14,047 nucleotides of DNA from Deltaproteobacteria bacterium (lineage in GTDB: Bacteria; Desulfobacterota; GWC2-55-46; DRQE01). Position numbers and translations under genes: made by a program. The stretch is from the NCBI GenBank assembly GCA_011371515.1, contig DRQE01000042.1, positions 1 through 14,047 of the forward strand. The letters run 5' to 3'. Shown in pieces: positions 1 to 6,149 of this stretch (positions are counted from its first letter, which is position 1; every line of letters starts with the position of its first letter). A model generated the notes under the pieces. It was not told the origin of the DNA and searched no databases. It saw only the letters and a program-made list of their open reading frames with translations.

Positions 1-627
1 ACCCTTAAGGCATGGCGTATAGGCACTGTGGGTAGACCCCTTAAGGGTGTGGAGGTAAGGATTGCAGAGGATGGAGAGGTGCTCGTAAGAGGAGCTTCTG
101 TCATGAAGGGCTACTTCAACCTGCCTGAGCTTACGGCTCAGACCATAAGGGAGGGTTGGCTGCATACAGGAGATACGGGACACATAGATGAACAGGGATT
201 TCTCGTCATAACAGGCAGAAAAAAAGACATCATAATAACCTCTGCAGGCAAGAACATTACTCCCCAGAAGATAGAAAACCTTTTGAGAGAAGACCCCTAC
301 ATAAAAGACGCCATTCTCTACGGAGACCAGAAGCCCCATCTCGTAGCCCTCGTTATACCCGATACAGAAAGGCTTGAGAGCCTGTGCAAAGAGCTGGGTA
401 TAGAGAAGGGTGTGCCAGACTGCCTTGGCAACAAACGACTTTACAGTTTTTTTGAAAAGAGGATAAGAGAACGACTCAGTGGGCTTTCACGGTTTGAGCA
501 GATACATCGTTTTGCCCTTATAGCCGATGACTTAAGCTGCGAGCGGGGAGAACTCACCCCCACCATGAAACTCAAGCGGGAAGCCATTGCAAGACGCTAC
601 AGCTCTCTTATAGACAGCCTCTATTGA
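1..627 (+). CDS. Long-chain acyl-CoA synthetase (AMP-forming), C-terminal part only
   Basis: The frame is open from the first base, so the gene is cut by the window edge and only its last 208 residues are seen. Enzymes of this family activate fatty acids with ATP and CoA at the membrane or in the cytosol. Seen: HTGD (fragment residues 55-58), the adenylate ribose-binding aspartate region; RKKD (73-76), the hinge between the large and small domains; SAGKNITPQKIENLL (81-95), typical of the FadD15/FAA1-like long-chain branch; and LTPTMKLKR (185-193), carrying the C-terminal lysine needed for adenylation. The C-terminus is therefore complete, ending in TGA at 625-627. A GTG at 28 is in frame, but codons before it (RIGTVGRPL) already match the family, so it is not the start. 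A probable promoter begins 4 nt after the stop, so this gene ends its own unit. The exact chain-length preference cannot be read from this part. Confidence 0.93.
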   Translation, partial: TLKAWRIGTVGRPLKGVEVRIAEDGEVLVRGASVMKGYFNLPELTAQTIREGWLHTGDTGHIDEQGFLVITGRKKDIIITSAGKNITPQKIENLLREDPYIKDAILYGDQKPHLVALVIPDTERLESLCKELGIEKGVPDCLGNKRLYSFFEKRIRERLSGLSRFEQIHRFALIADDLSCERGELTPTMKLKREAIARRYSSLIDSLY

Positions 628-631
628 GGTG

Positions 632-659
632 TTGACAGCCGCTTCTTTTATGATAAATT
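632..659 (+). promoter_or_regulatory. Putative sigma-70-type promoter of the lysine-rich mini-gene
   Basis: A perfect TTGACA (632-637) is followed after 16 nt by TAAATT (654-659), which matches the -10 consensus at 4 of 6 positions in an AT-rich stretch. It lies immediately after the acyl-CoA synthetase stop and would start transcription near 666, about 50 nt before the mini-gene ATG. The -35 is convincing and the -10 is moderate. TATGAT at 649-654 is a better hexamer, but its 11-nt spacing is too short. Confidence 0.5.
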
Positions 660-703
660 TTAAAAAGGTTTCAGGGCTTGCGGTATTCAACCCTTAAAAC
701 AGG

Positions 704-708
704 GGAGG
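704..708 (+). promoter_or_regulatory. Strong Shine-Dalgarno (GGAGG) of the mini-gene
   Basis: GGAGG sits 7 nt before the ATG at 716, an optimal spacing. It is the main reason to believe that the 31-codon frame is translated rather than being a chance ORF in a small RNA. Confidence 0.7.
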
Positions 709-715
709 TAGAAAG

Positions 716-811
716 ATGCCTGCAAAGAAGACAAGCTGCAAGAAGACATCCACGGCAAAGAAGAGCACGGCAAAGAAGAGTACCACCAAGAAGGGCTGCA
801 AAAGCAAGTAG
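716..811 (+). CDS. Very small lysine-rich basic protein (31 aa), histone-H1-tail-like
   Basis: A 31-codon frame, ATG 716 to TAG 809-811. Seen: 12 Lys, 6 Thr, 5 Ser, 3 Ala and 2 Cys (C8 and C28), with no acidic or aromatic residue. Five KK pairs fall at residues 4-5, 9-10, 15-16, 20-21 and 25-26, a spacing of 5 to 6 residues; the middle is built from a 15-bp tandem DNA duplication. The composition resembles the Lys/Ala/Thr/Ser tails of bacterial histone-H1-like and AlgP-type proteins, so nucleic-acid binding is a reasonable inference, but no catalytic fold is possible at this length. It has an optimal ribosome-binding site, its own promoter-like sequence and a strong terminator, which argues for a real, independently expressed gene. 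The cysteines near both ends could bind metal or form a disulfide. Function is unknown; a dual-function small RNA is the main alternative. Confidence 0.65.
   Translation: MPAKKTSCKKTSTAKKSTAKKSTTKKGCKSK
752..781 (+). repeat. 15-bp tandem duplication inside the lysine-rich mini-gene
   Basis: Two copies of ACGGCAAAGAAGAGY lie head to tail (752-766 and 767-781) and differ only at the last base (C/T). They encode two copies of T-A-K-K-S. This indicates growth of the gene by in-frame slippage, as in other KK-repeat tails. Confidence 0.8.
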
Positions 812-835
812 CTCTGGGGCTGCACGCATCTTATT

Positions 836-868
836 GGGGCTGGCTTAAGACCAGCCCCTTTATAATTT
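836..868 (+). terminator. Intrinsic terminator of the mini-gene
   Basis: A perfect 8-bp GC-rich stem, GGGGCTGG (836-843) with CCAGCCCC (851-858), encloses a 7-nt loop CTTAAGA and is followed by a T-rich tail (TTTATAATTT, 859-868). It lies 24 nt after the mini-gene stop and 24 nt before the nitrilase ATG. The tail is interrupted by A residues, so some read-through into the nitrilase gene is possible. Confidence 0.85.
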
Positions 869-892
869 CAACTTAAGGAGGCAGAAGAGGAG

Positions 893-1708
893 ATGGTAAA
901 GGTTGCATTCTTTCAGACAGCACCCACATTCGGTACCATAGAAGAAAACGTTGAGAAGGTGGTAAAAAAGCTCGAGTCTCCTGCAATGGAGGGTGTCAGG
1001 CTCGTCGTTCTGCCAGAGCTTTTTTCAACGGGCTATCAGTTTCGTTCGAAAAGGGAGCTTTCAAGGCTTGCCGAGCCCCTGCGAGATAGTATTGCAGTAA
1101 GGGCACTCTGTTCTGTGGCAAGAAGAAGGAAGATGCACATAGTCTTCGGCATGGCAGAAAAAGACGGCCGAAGGCTTTACAACTCCTCTGTGCTCGTGGG
1201 TCCCCGTGGTGTTGGCGGGGTTTACCGTAAGGCACACCTTTTCTGGGATGAAAAAAAGCTCTTTGATGCGGGCAATACCCCTTTGAGGGTATATCCTGCG
1301 GGCTCCCTGAAGGTTGGCATGATGATATGCTTCGACTGGGTCTTCCCAGAGGTGGCAAGGGTGCTCGCCCTTGAAGGGGCTGACCTGATATGCCAGCCTG
1401 CAAACCTCGTGCTACCCTACTGCCCATCGGCAATGATAACAAGGAGTATTGAAAACCGTGTCTTCTCAATAACGGCAAACAGGGTTGGCACAGAGGAAAG
1501 GATAAAGGGTAAGACACTTAAGTTTATAGGCTTAAGCCAGATAGTCTCACCTGATGGCACCGTGCTCAAAAGGGCAGGCAGTATCCGCCCCCAGATAGGT
1601 ATTGCAGAGATAGACATAAAGGCAGCAAGAGACAAGTGGATTACGCCGAAGAATCACCTCTTCAGGGACAGGCGTCCTGCCATGTACAGGAGGCTTCTTA
1701 AGAAGTGA
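893..1708 (+). CDS. Carbon-nitrogen hydrolase, nitrilase superfamily
   Basis: A 271-residue protein, the usual length for a single-domain nitrilase-superfamily amidase. These enzymes hydrolyse non-peptide C-N bonds (amides, carbamoyl amines, omega-amides) in the cytosol through a Glu-Lys-Cys triad. All three are visible: E42 in LPELFSTGY, K113 in YRKAHLF and C146 in MMICFDW, the last followed by the FPEVAR helix typical of the family. Of the branches, N-carbamoylputrescine amidase/omega-amidase-like members look closest, but the substrate cannot be fixed from sequence alone. The ATG at 893 is preceded by TAAGGAGG (874-881) and a nearer GAGGAG. The gene starts 24 nt after a terminator and no good -35 is visible, so its promoter is unclear; a TATAAT at 861-866 lies within the terminator tail. 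It ends just before the nuo control region and is probably not part of the nuo unit. Confidence 0.93.
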   Translation: MVKVAFFQTAPTFGTIEENVEKVVKKLESPAMEGVRLVVLPELFSTGYQFRSKRELSRLAEPLRDSIAVRALCSVARRRKMHIVFGMAEKDGRRLYNSSVLVGPRGVGGVYRKAHLFWDEKKLFDAGNTPLRVYPAGSLKVGMMICFDWVFPEVARVLALEGADLICQPANLVLPYCPSAMITRSIENRVFSITANRVGTEERIKGKTLKFIGLSQIVSPDGTVLKRAGSIRPQIGIAEIDIKAARDKWITPKNHLFRDRRPAMYRRLLKK

Positions 1709-1725
1709 TTGTATACAGTATACAA
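1709..1725. promoter_or_regulatory. Perfect palindromic operator, GntR-family type
   Basis: TTGTATACAGTATACAA is a perfect inverted repeat: 8-bp arms TTGTATAC and GTATACAA around one central A. It begins right after the nitrilase stop and lies 8 nt upstream of the -35 box of the nuo promoter, centred about 50 nt before the expected transcript start. TTGTATAC half-sites resemble operators of GntR-family (FadR-subfamily) metabolite-responsive regulators; that assignment is inference. The position would suit either activation or repression. No regulator gene is in the window. Confidence 0.6.
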
Positions 1726-1733
1726 ATTTCTCC

Positions 1734-1762
1734 TTGACAAAAGTTCCAAGTTGGTTTATCTT
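1734..1762 (+). promoter_or_regulatory. Putative sigma-70-type promoter of the nuo operon
   Basis: TTGACA (1734-1739), a 17-nt spacer and TATCTT (1757-1762) give a perfect -35 and a 4/6 -10 at ideal spacing. Transcription would begin near 1769, leaving a leader of about 50 nt with a pyrimidine-rich stretch before the nuoA ribosome-binding site. It is the only convincing promoter seen in or before the operon. Confidence 0.6.
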
Positions 1763-1800
1763 CATTCCTACTCTATGGAGTTCAGCTCTTTTTTCCTTAC

Positions 1801-1814
1801 AGGAGGTGTGAGGG
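1801..1814 (+). promoter_or_regulatory. Ribosome-binding region that decides the nuoA GTG start
   Basis: AGGAGG (1801-1806) lies 14 nt before the GTG at 1821, rather far, while GAGGG (1810-1814) lies 6 nt before it. The nuoA frame has a stop at 1809-1811, so GTG 1821 is the first usable start. The next in-frame ATG (1848) would cut the first membrane helix and has no ribosome-binding site. Confidence 0.55.
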
Positions 1815-1820
1815 CACAAG

Positions 1821-2186
1821 GTGGCTGATTATCTGTCCATTCTTTTCATGGCCGGTTTTGCGGCAGTCATGGGTTGTATGGTTCTCTTTGTTGGTTCTCT
1901 TTTCAGACCTCGCAACCCCTATTCTGAGAAACTCTCGCCATGGGAGTGCGGTATGGAGCCCATTGGCGAGGCAGACACAGGCCACTTCAGGATTCACTTC
2001 TTTATAATCGCAATCCTATTCATAGTATTCGATGTTGAAATCCTCTATCTTTTCCCTTGGGCAGTAATACTTAAAGAGCCGGCTATCTCCACCCTTGTAT
2101 TCATAGAGATGTTCATATTTATAGCGGTGCTCGTTGTGGGGCTTGCCTATGCGTGGGCAAAGGGTGCTCTTGACTGGATAAAGTGA
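1821..2186 (+). CDS. nuoA: NADH-quinone oxidoreductase subunit A
   Basis: A 121-residue membrane subunit of complex I; it wraps NuoH close to the quinone-channel entrance. Seen: a first hydrophobic helix (about residues 5-28), then the conserved loop with RPRNP (29-33) and K37, and W-E-C-G at 41-44 (most homologues have Y-E-C-G), whose cysteine is the redox-state-sensitive loop residue known from mitochondrial ND3. This is followed by HFRIHFF (55-61), a second helix with the conserved acidic pair D71 and E73, and a third helix (about 90-112). Length is typical for the family. It is the first gene of the operon, with GTG start, and ends 11 nt before nuoB. Confidence 0.97.
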   Translation: MADYLSILFMAGFAAVMGCMVLFVGSLFRPRNPYSEKLSPWECGMEPIGEADTGHFRIHFFIIAILFIVFDVEILYLFPWAVILKEPAISTLVFIEMFIFIAVLVVGLAYAWAKGALDWIK

Positions 2187-2197
2187 GGTGACGGACT

Positions 2198-2752
2198 ATG
2201 CTTATAAAGGAAAACCCATACGGTGGAGTTGCACAGTTTACTACCCTCGATAACATACTCCACTTTTTGAGGACAAACCCCGTCTCGAAGAAGGTCATGG
2301 ACTGGGGCAGAACCTCCTCTCTATGGCCCATGACATTCGGGCTCGCATGCTGCGCCATAGAGATGATATGCACTGCCTGTTCACGCTACGATCTCGACCG
2401 TTTCGGAATAATCTTCAGACCCTCTCCAAGACAGTCCGATGTAATGGTGGTGGCAGGCACCATGACGAAGAAGATTGCCCCTGCGGTGAAAAGGCTCTAT
2501 GACCAGATGGCAGAGCCCAGATGGGTTATAGCACAGGGTGGGTGTGCTTCGGCAGGAGGACCATACAACACCTATGCCGTGGTGCAGGGCACAGAAAGGG
2601 TCATACCTGTGGATGTGTTCGTTCCGGGATGTCCTCCAAGGCCAGAGGCACTTATATTCGGCTTTCTACAGCTACAGGAAAAGATAAAGAGAGAACATCC
2701 CGAGATATTCGCTCAAAGGGGGCTTAAGCCAGTAAGCTATGGTAAAGAATAG
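2198..2752 (+). CDS. nuoB: NADH-quinone oxidoreductase subunit B (cluster N2)
   Basis: A 184-residue soluble subunit that holds the terminal [4Fe-4S] cluster N2, which hands electrons to quinone at the NuoB/NuoD interface. All four ligands are visible: the tandem pair C51-C52 in [10 protein letters not shown]116 in GGCASAGG and C145 in VPGCPPRPE. The signature runs on through [12 protein letters not shown] (128-139). Before C116 the sequence is IAQGG, where many homologues have ISMGS or ISMGA. The ATG at 2198 has GAGGTG at 2185-2190, 7 nt upstream. Its last 14 nt overlap nuoC, implying translational coupling. No residue essential to the cluster is missing. Confidence 0.98.
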   Translation: MLIKENPYGGVAQFTTLDNILHFLRTNPVSKKVMDWGRTSSLWPMTFGLACCAIEMICTACSRYDLDRFGIIFRPSPRQSDVMVVAGTMTKKIAPAVKRLYDQMAEPRWVIAQGGCASAGGPYNTYAVVQGTERVIPVDVFVPGCPPRPEALIFGFLQLQEKIKREHPEIFAQRGLKPVSYGKE

Positions 2753-3239
2753 TAACGAGCTTTTCATACAGAGGCTTCGGGAGCGCTTCGGCACAGCGGT
2801 GCTCGATACAGTTATATTCCGCGATGAGCTTACCTGCACCGTTAGGAAAGATGCAATTGTGGATGTGTGCAGGTTCGTAAAGGAAGACCCTGCGTTCAAC
2901 ATGAAGTTTCTCTCAGACATCCTCGGGGTGGATTATCCAGAGGAAAGCCCGAGGTTCGAGGTCATATACCATGTGCTTTCTATTACAAAGCGGGCAAGGT
3001 TGCGCCTTAAGATAAGGGTGGAAGACGGCGAGACGGTGCCCTCTGTTACAGGGGTGTGGAAGTCTGCAAACTGGCACGAAAGAGAGGTATACGATATGTT
3101 TGGTATCGTCTTCACAGGGCACCCCAATCTAAAGCGTATATATCTGCCCGACGACTGGGAGGGCTTCCCATTGAGGAAGGATTACCCATTGAGAGGCTAT
3201 AAGGACGAGTACAACCCCTATGGAGAAGAAAAGGAATAA
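2739..3239 (+). CDS. nuoC: NADH-quinone oxidoreductase subunit C (30 kDa)
   Basis: A 166-residue hydrophilic subunit without cofactor, bridging NuoD and the rest of the connecting arm. The 30-kDa subunit signature is intact: [18 protein letters not shown] (about 111-128), then [10 protein letters not shown] and [12 protein letters not shown] (about 130-152). It is a separate gene, not the fused nuoCD found in Escherichia coli. The ATG at 2739 lies inside the end of nuoB (14-nt overlap) and has no well-placed ribosome-binding site of its own, so it probably depends on ribosomes finishing nuoB. Its 3' end overlaps the longest nuoD frame by 20 nt. Length is slightly short for the family but complete at both ends. 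Confidence 0.97.
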   Translation: MVKNSNELFIQRLRERFGTAVLDTVIFRDELTCTVRKDAIVDVCRFVKEDPAFNMKFLSDILGVDYPEESPRFEVIYHVLSITKRARLRLKIRVEDGETVPSVTGVWKSANWHEREVYDMFGIVFTGHPNLKRIYLPDDWEGFPLRKDYPLRGYKDEYNPYGEEKE

Positions 3240-4425
3240 CACAGAGAATATGCCGGTAACCACCAAGGAGCTCACTCTGAGCTTTGGACCCCAGCATCCC
3301 TCTGCCCACGGGGTGCTGCACCTTGTGGTGGACATACAGGGTGAGACCGTGGTGAGGGCAGAGCCCGACATAGGTTATCTCCATCGCGGTACAGAGAAGA
3401 TAGCAGAGAACCTTCTGTATCATCAGTTCGTGCCCTACACGGACAGGCTCGACTACATGTGTGGCATGAGTAACAACCTTGCCTATGTGATGGCGGTGGA
3501 GAAACTGCTCGATATAGAGGTGCCGGAAAGGGCGCAGTACATAAGGGTTATAGCAGCAGAGCTCTCAAGGCTTTCGGGCCACCTTGTGTGCGTTGGTGCA
3601 TGGGGTGTGGACCTTGGAGCAATGAGTATGCTCCTTTATGCCATAAGAGACAGGGAGATGGTTCTGGACCTTTTCGAGATGCTCTGTGGCGCAAGGATGA
3701 CCTACAGCTATTTGAGGATAGGCGGGGTAAGGTATGACGCTACAGAGGAGTTCAAAAAGAAGTGTCTCGAGCTATGTAGTATTCTTCCAAAAAAGATAGA
3801 CGAGTATGAAAAGCTCCTCACGGGTAACAGAATCTGGATAAAGAGAAACCGTGGAGTGGGAGCCATCTCTGGAGAAGAGGCAATAGAGATAGGCTTGAGT
3901 GGGCCGAACTTAAGGGCAAGTGGTGTGAGATGGGACATAAGAAAGGACGAACCCTATCTCGTTTACGACAGGCTTGACTTTGAAGTGCCCGTGGGAACAG
4001 ATGGCGACTGTTTCGACCGCTACATGGTGCGTATTGAGGAGATGCGCCAGAGTGTTCGCATAATAGAGCAGTGTGTTAAGGCAATGCCCGATGGGCCATT
4101 CAACGTGGACCTTCCAGAGATAGTGCCACCACCGAAGCACGAGGTATACCAGAACATGGAGGCTCTCATTCACCACTTCAAGTATGTATCCCACGGGTTC
4201 AAGGTGCCTGAAGGAGAGGTCTACAGCGCCATAGAGGCACCCAAGGGAGAGCTGGGTTTTTACATAAAGAGCGATGGTTCGGAGCGTCCCTACAGGCTGA
4301 AGATAAGGGCACCGAGCTTCTGTAATCTACAGGCAATGGATACCCTTTCACGGGGGGAGTACCTTGCAGATGTGGTTGCCATAGTGTCAAGTTTAGACCC
4401 TGTTTTTGGAGAGTGTGATAAGTAA
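3220..4425 (+). CDS. nuoD: NADH-quinone oxidoreductase subunit D (49 kDa, quinone site)
   Basis: A 401-residue subunit related to the large subunit of NiFe hydrogenases; it forms most of the quinone-binding cavity. Seen: GPQHPSAHG (23-31) with the two histidines of the beta-hairpin that reaches the quinone head, GYLHRGTEK (52-60), and VPYTDRLDY (71-79) with the tyrosine expected to hydrogen-bond quinone. The final stretch [10 protein letters not shown] to DPVFGECDK is the family C-terminus, but it ends E-C-D-K instead of the usual E-V-D-R. Start is uncertain: ATG 3220 gives this length and a 20-nt overlap with nuoC; ATG 3250 would remove ten polar residues and give an N-terminus nearer the family norm. 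Neither has a good ribosome-binding site; each has AAGGA about 14 nt upstream. It ends 1 nt before the nuoE ATG. Confidence 0.96.
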   Translation: MEKKRNNTENMPVTTKELTLSFGPQHPSAHGVLHLVVDIQGETVVRAEPDIGYLHRGTEKIAENLLYHQFVPYTDRLDYMCGMSNNLAYVMAVEKLLDIEVPERAQYIRVIAAELSRLSGHLVCVGAWGVDLGAMSMLLYAIRDREMVLDLFEMLCGARMTYSYLRIGGVRYDATEEFKKKCLELCSILPKKIDEYEKLLTGNRIWIKRNRGVGAISGEEAIEIGLSGPNLRASGVRWDIRKDEPYLVYDRLDFEVPVGTDGDCFDRYMVRIEEMRQSVRIIEQCVKAMPDGPFNVDLPEIVPPPKHEVYQNMEALIHHFKYVSHGFKVPEGEVYSAIEAPKGELGFYIKSDGSERPYRLKIRAPSFCNLQAMDTLSRGEYLADVVAIVSSLDPVFGECDK

Positions 4426-4426
4426 G

Positions 4427-4894
4427 ATGGACGAGAAGACAAGAAAAGAGATAGAAGAGAAGATAGTTCCCAAGTATCGTACCAGAAGGTCTGCCTGCAT
4501 GGCTACAATGCAGCTTGTGCAGAGCCAGAAGGGCCACCTTACGAAAGAGGACATGGAAGAGATTGCCGCACTCCTTGGTATGCAGCCTGTTGAGGTTGAG
4601 GCGGTGGGCAAGTTCTATACCATGTACAATGTGGAAAGGCCCGTGGGCAGATACCACATACAGGTCTGCGAGAACCTCTCGTGCTCGCTTATGGGAGGCG
4701 AACACATACTCAAACACATCGAAAGACTTCTTGGCATAAAGACAGGCGAGACGACGAGTGATAAGAAGTTTACTCTTTCGACTGTGCAGTGTCTTGGAAG
4801 CTGTGGCACAGCCCCGGTTATACAGATAAACGACGACTATTACGAGAACCTGAACGAAAAGAAAGTAGAGGAGATACTGGGTAAACTCAGGTGA
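4427..4894 (+). CDS. nuoE: NADH-quinone oxidoreductase subunit E (24 kDa, cluster N1a)
   Basis: A 155-residue thioredoxin-fold subunit of the NADH-oxidising module. The four ligands of its [2Fe-2S] cluster N1a are present as C81-x4-C86 (VCENLSC) and C122-x3-C126 ([10 protein letters not shown]). The helical N-terminal part contains the usual motif [11 protein letters not shown] (57-67). ATG 4427 is chosen; it starts 1 nt after the nuoD stop. The frame also has GTG 4415 and TTG 4406 inside nuoD, closer to a GGAGAG at 4408-4413, so a start up to seven codons longer is possible. It ends in TGATG, overlapping the nuoF start by 1 nt. The pair nuoE-nuoF is the catalytic unit that takes hydride from NADH. 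Confidence 0.96.
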   Translation: MDEKTRKEIEEKIVPKYRTRRSACMATMQLVQSQKGHLTKEDMEEIAALLGMQPVEVEAVGKFYTMYNVERPVGRYHIQVCENLSCSLMGGEHILKHIERLLGIKTGETTSDKKFTLSTVQCLGSCGTAPVIQINDDYYENLNEKKVEEILGKLR

Positions 4895-6147
4895 TGGAGA
4901 AGGTACTTTTAAAAAACTTCGGTAAAGAGGGTGCCCATACCATAGACAGCTACCTTTCAGGCGGTGGCTACGAGGCACTGAAAAAGGTCCTTGGTATGGA
5001 GCCAGAGGACATAATACAGATGGTTAAGGACTCGGGCCTCAGGGGTAGAGGTGGTGCAGGCTTTCCCACGGGGCTCAAGTGGAGCTTCATACCAAAGGAT
5101 GCACCGGAGAAGTATCTCTGCTGTAACGCAGACGAGGGTGAACCGGGCACATTCAAAGACCGTGGCATCATGGAGTACGACCCACACCTGCTCATCGAGG
5201 GTATAGCCATAGCAAGCTATGCCATAGGTGCGCAGAAGGCTTACATATACATAAGGGGAGAGTTCGTATTTGCTGCAAGAAGGCTTCAGGAGGCAATAAT
5301 GGAAGCCTACGAGAAGGGCTTCCTTGGTGAGAACATATTGGGAACAGGCTTCTCCCTCGATGTCTATGTGCACAGAGGCTTTGGGGCTTACATATGCGGT
5401 GAAGAGACAGCCCTTCTTGAATCCATCGAGGGCTACAGGGGACAGCCCCGTAAAAAGCCCCCCTTTCCTGCATTGAGCGGGCTTTACGGAAAACCCACGG
5501 TTATAAACAATGTGGAGACCCTTTCCTGTCTTCCCGCAATAGTAAACAAAGGGGCAGAGTGGTTTGCCTCCATAGGGCCAGAGAAGAGCCCGGGTCCAAA
5601 GATATTCGGTGTAAGCGGGCATGTAAAAAAGCCCGGGCTTTATGAGCTGCCCATGGGCACACCATTGAGAGAAATCATCTACGAACACGCAGGGGGTATA
5701 AGGGATAATAGAAAACTTAAGGCCGTAATACCCGGTGGAGTGAGTGCCCCGCTTCTTACGGAAGAGGAGCTTGATACCCCCATGGACTTCGATTCCCTTG
5801 CCAAGATAGGCAGCATGCTGGGCTCGGGTGGTGTGATAGTCATGGATGAGACCACCTGTATGGTAAAGGCTGCCTACATAATAATGAGGTTCTTCAGCCA
5901 CGAATCCTGTGGAAAGTGCACACCCTGTAGAGAAGGCACCACATGGCTAAAAAAGATAGTGCAGAGGATAGAGTATGGCAAGGGTAGGCAGGGGGATGTG
6001 GAGCTTCTGGAAAGTCTCTGTGGCAACATATTTGGAAGAACCTTCTGTCCGCTGGGAGATGGTGCGGTGATGGCTCTCAGAGGAGTGCTCAAGAAGTTTA
6101 AGGAGGAGTTTCAGTACCACATAGAACACAAGAGGTGTATGGTCTGA
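4894..6147 (+). CDS. nuoF: NADH-quinone oxidoreductase subunit F (51 kDa, NADH/FMN site, cluster N3)
   Basis: A 417-residue subunit that binds NADH and FMN and starts electron flow. Seen: the glycine-rich nucleotide-binding loop [13 protein letters not shown] (51-63); [13 protein letters not shown] (78-90), the FMN/NADH contact region (many complex I homologues have NADES rather than NADEG); [12 protein letters not shown] (164-175); and the [4Fe-4S] N3 site [12 protein letters not shown] with C339, C342 and C345, completed by C385 in RTFCPLGDG. Length is near the family norm. Start is ATG 4894 within the nuoE stop (TGATG); a GTG one codon earlier is also in frame. It ends 2 nt before the nuoG ATG. 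All key residues are intact, so NADH rather than only ferredoxin is the likely electron donor. Confidence 0.98.
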   Translation: MEKVLLKNFGKEGAHTIDSYLSGGGYEALKKVLGMEPEDIIQMVKDSGLRGRGGAGFPTGLKWSFIPKDAPEKYLCCNADEGEPGTFKDRGIMEYDPHLLIEGIAIASYAIGAQKAYIYIRGEFVFAARRLQEAIMEAYEKGFLGENILGTGFSLDVYVHRGFGAYICGEETALLESIEGYRGQPRKKPPFPALSGLYGKPTVINNVETLSCLPAIVNKGAEWFASIGPEKSPGPKIFGVSGHVKKPGLYELPMGTPLREIIYEHAGGIRDNRKLKAVIPGGVSAPLLTEEELDTPMDFDSLAKIGSMLGSGGVIVMDETTCMVKAAYIIMRFFSHESCGKCTPCREGTTWLKKIVQRIEYGKGRQGDVELLESLCGNIFGRTFCPLGDGAVMALRGVLKKFKEEFQYHIEHKRCMV

Positions 6148-6149
6148 AG

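Noticed and set aside
673..694. Bulged hairpin AGGG-C-TTG / CAA-CCCT in the mini-gene leader, considered as a riboswitch
   Set aside because: Seven base pairs with a bulge in a leader of about 50 nt; too small and without any recognised riboswitch motif.
1529..1538. GGCTTAAGCC palindrome recurring at 2721-2730
   Set aside because: Both copies are inside coding sequence in different contexts, and CTTAAG is generally common here; no sign of a dispersed repeat family.
1709..1725. The 17-bp palindrome as an RNA hairpin terminator
   Set aside because: It would be a 7-bp, mostly A-U stem with a 3-nt loop and no T tract directly after it; perfect dyad symmetry with a 1-nt centre fits a protein operator much better.
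1778..1794. Possible terminator for the nitrilase gene (GAG...CTC followed by six T)
   Set aside because: The stem is only 3 bp. The T run is simply part of the pyrimidine-rich leader before nuoA and lies downstream of the predicted nuo promoter.
4957..5901. Long antisense open frame (314 codons) opposite nuoF
   Set aside because: It lies wholly within nuoF, has an unnatural Cys/Tyr/Gly-rich composition, no ribosome-binding site and no recognisable motif; it is a by-product of the sense codon choice.
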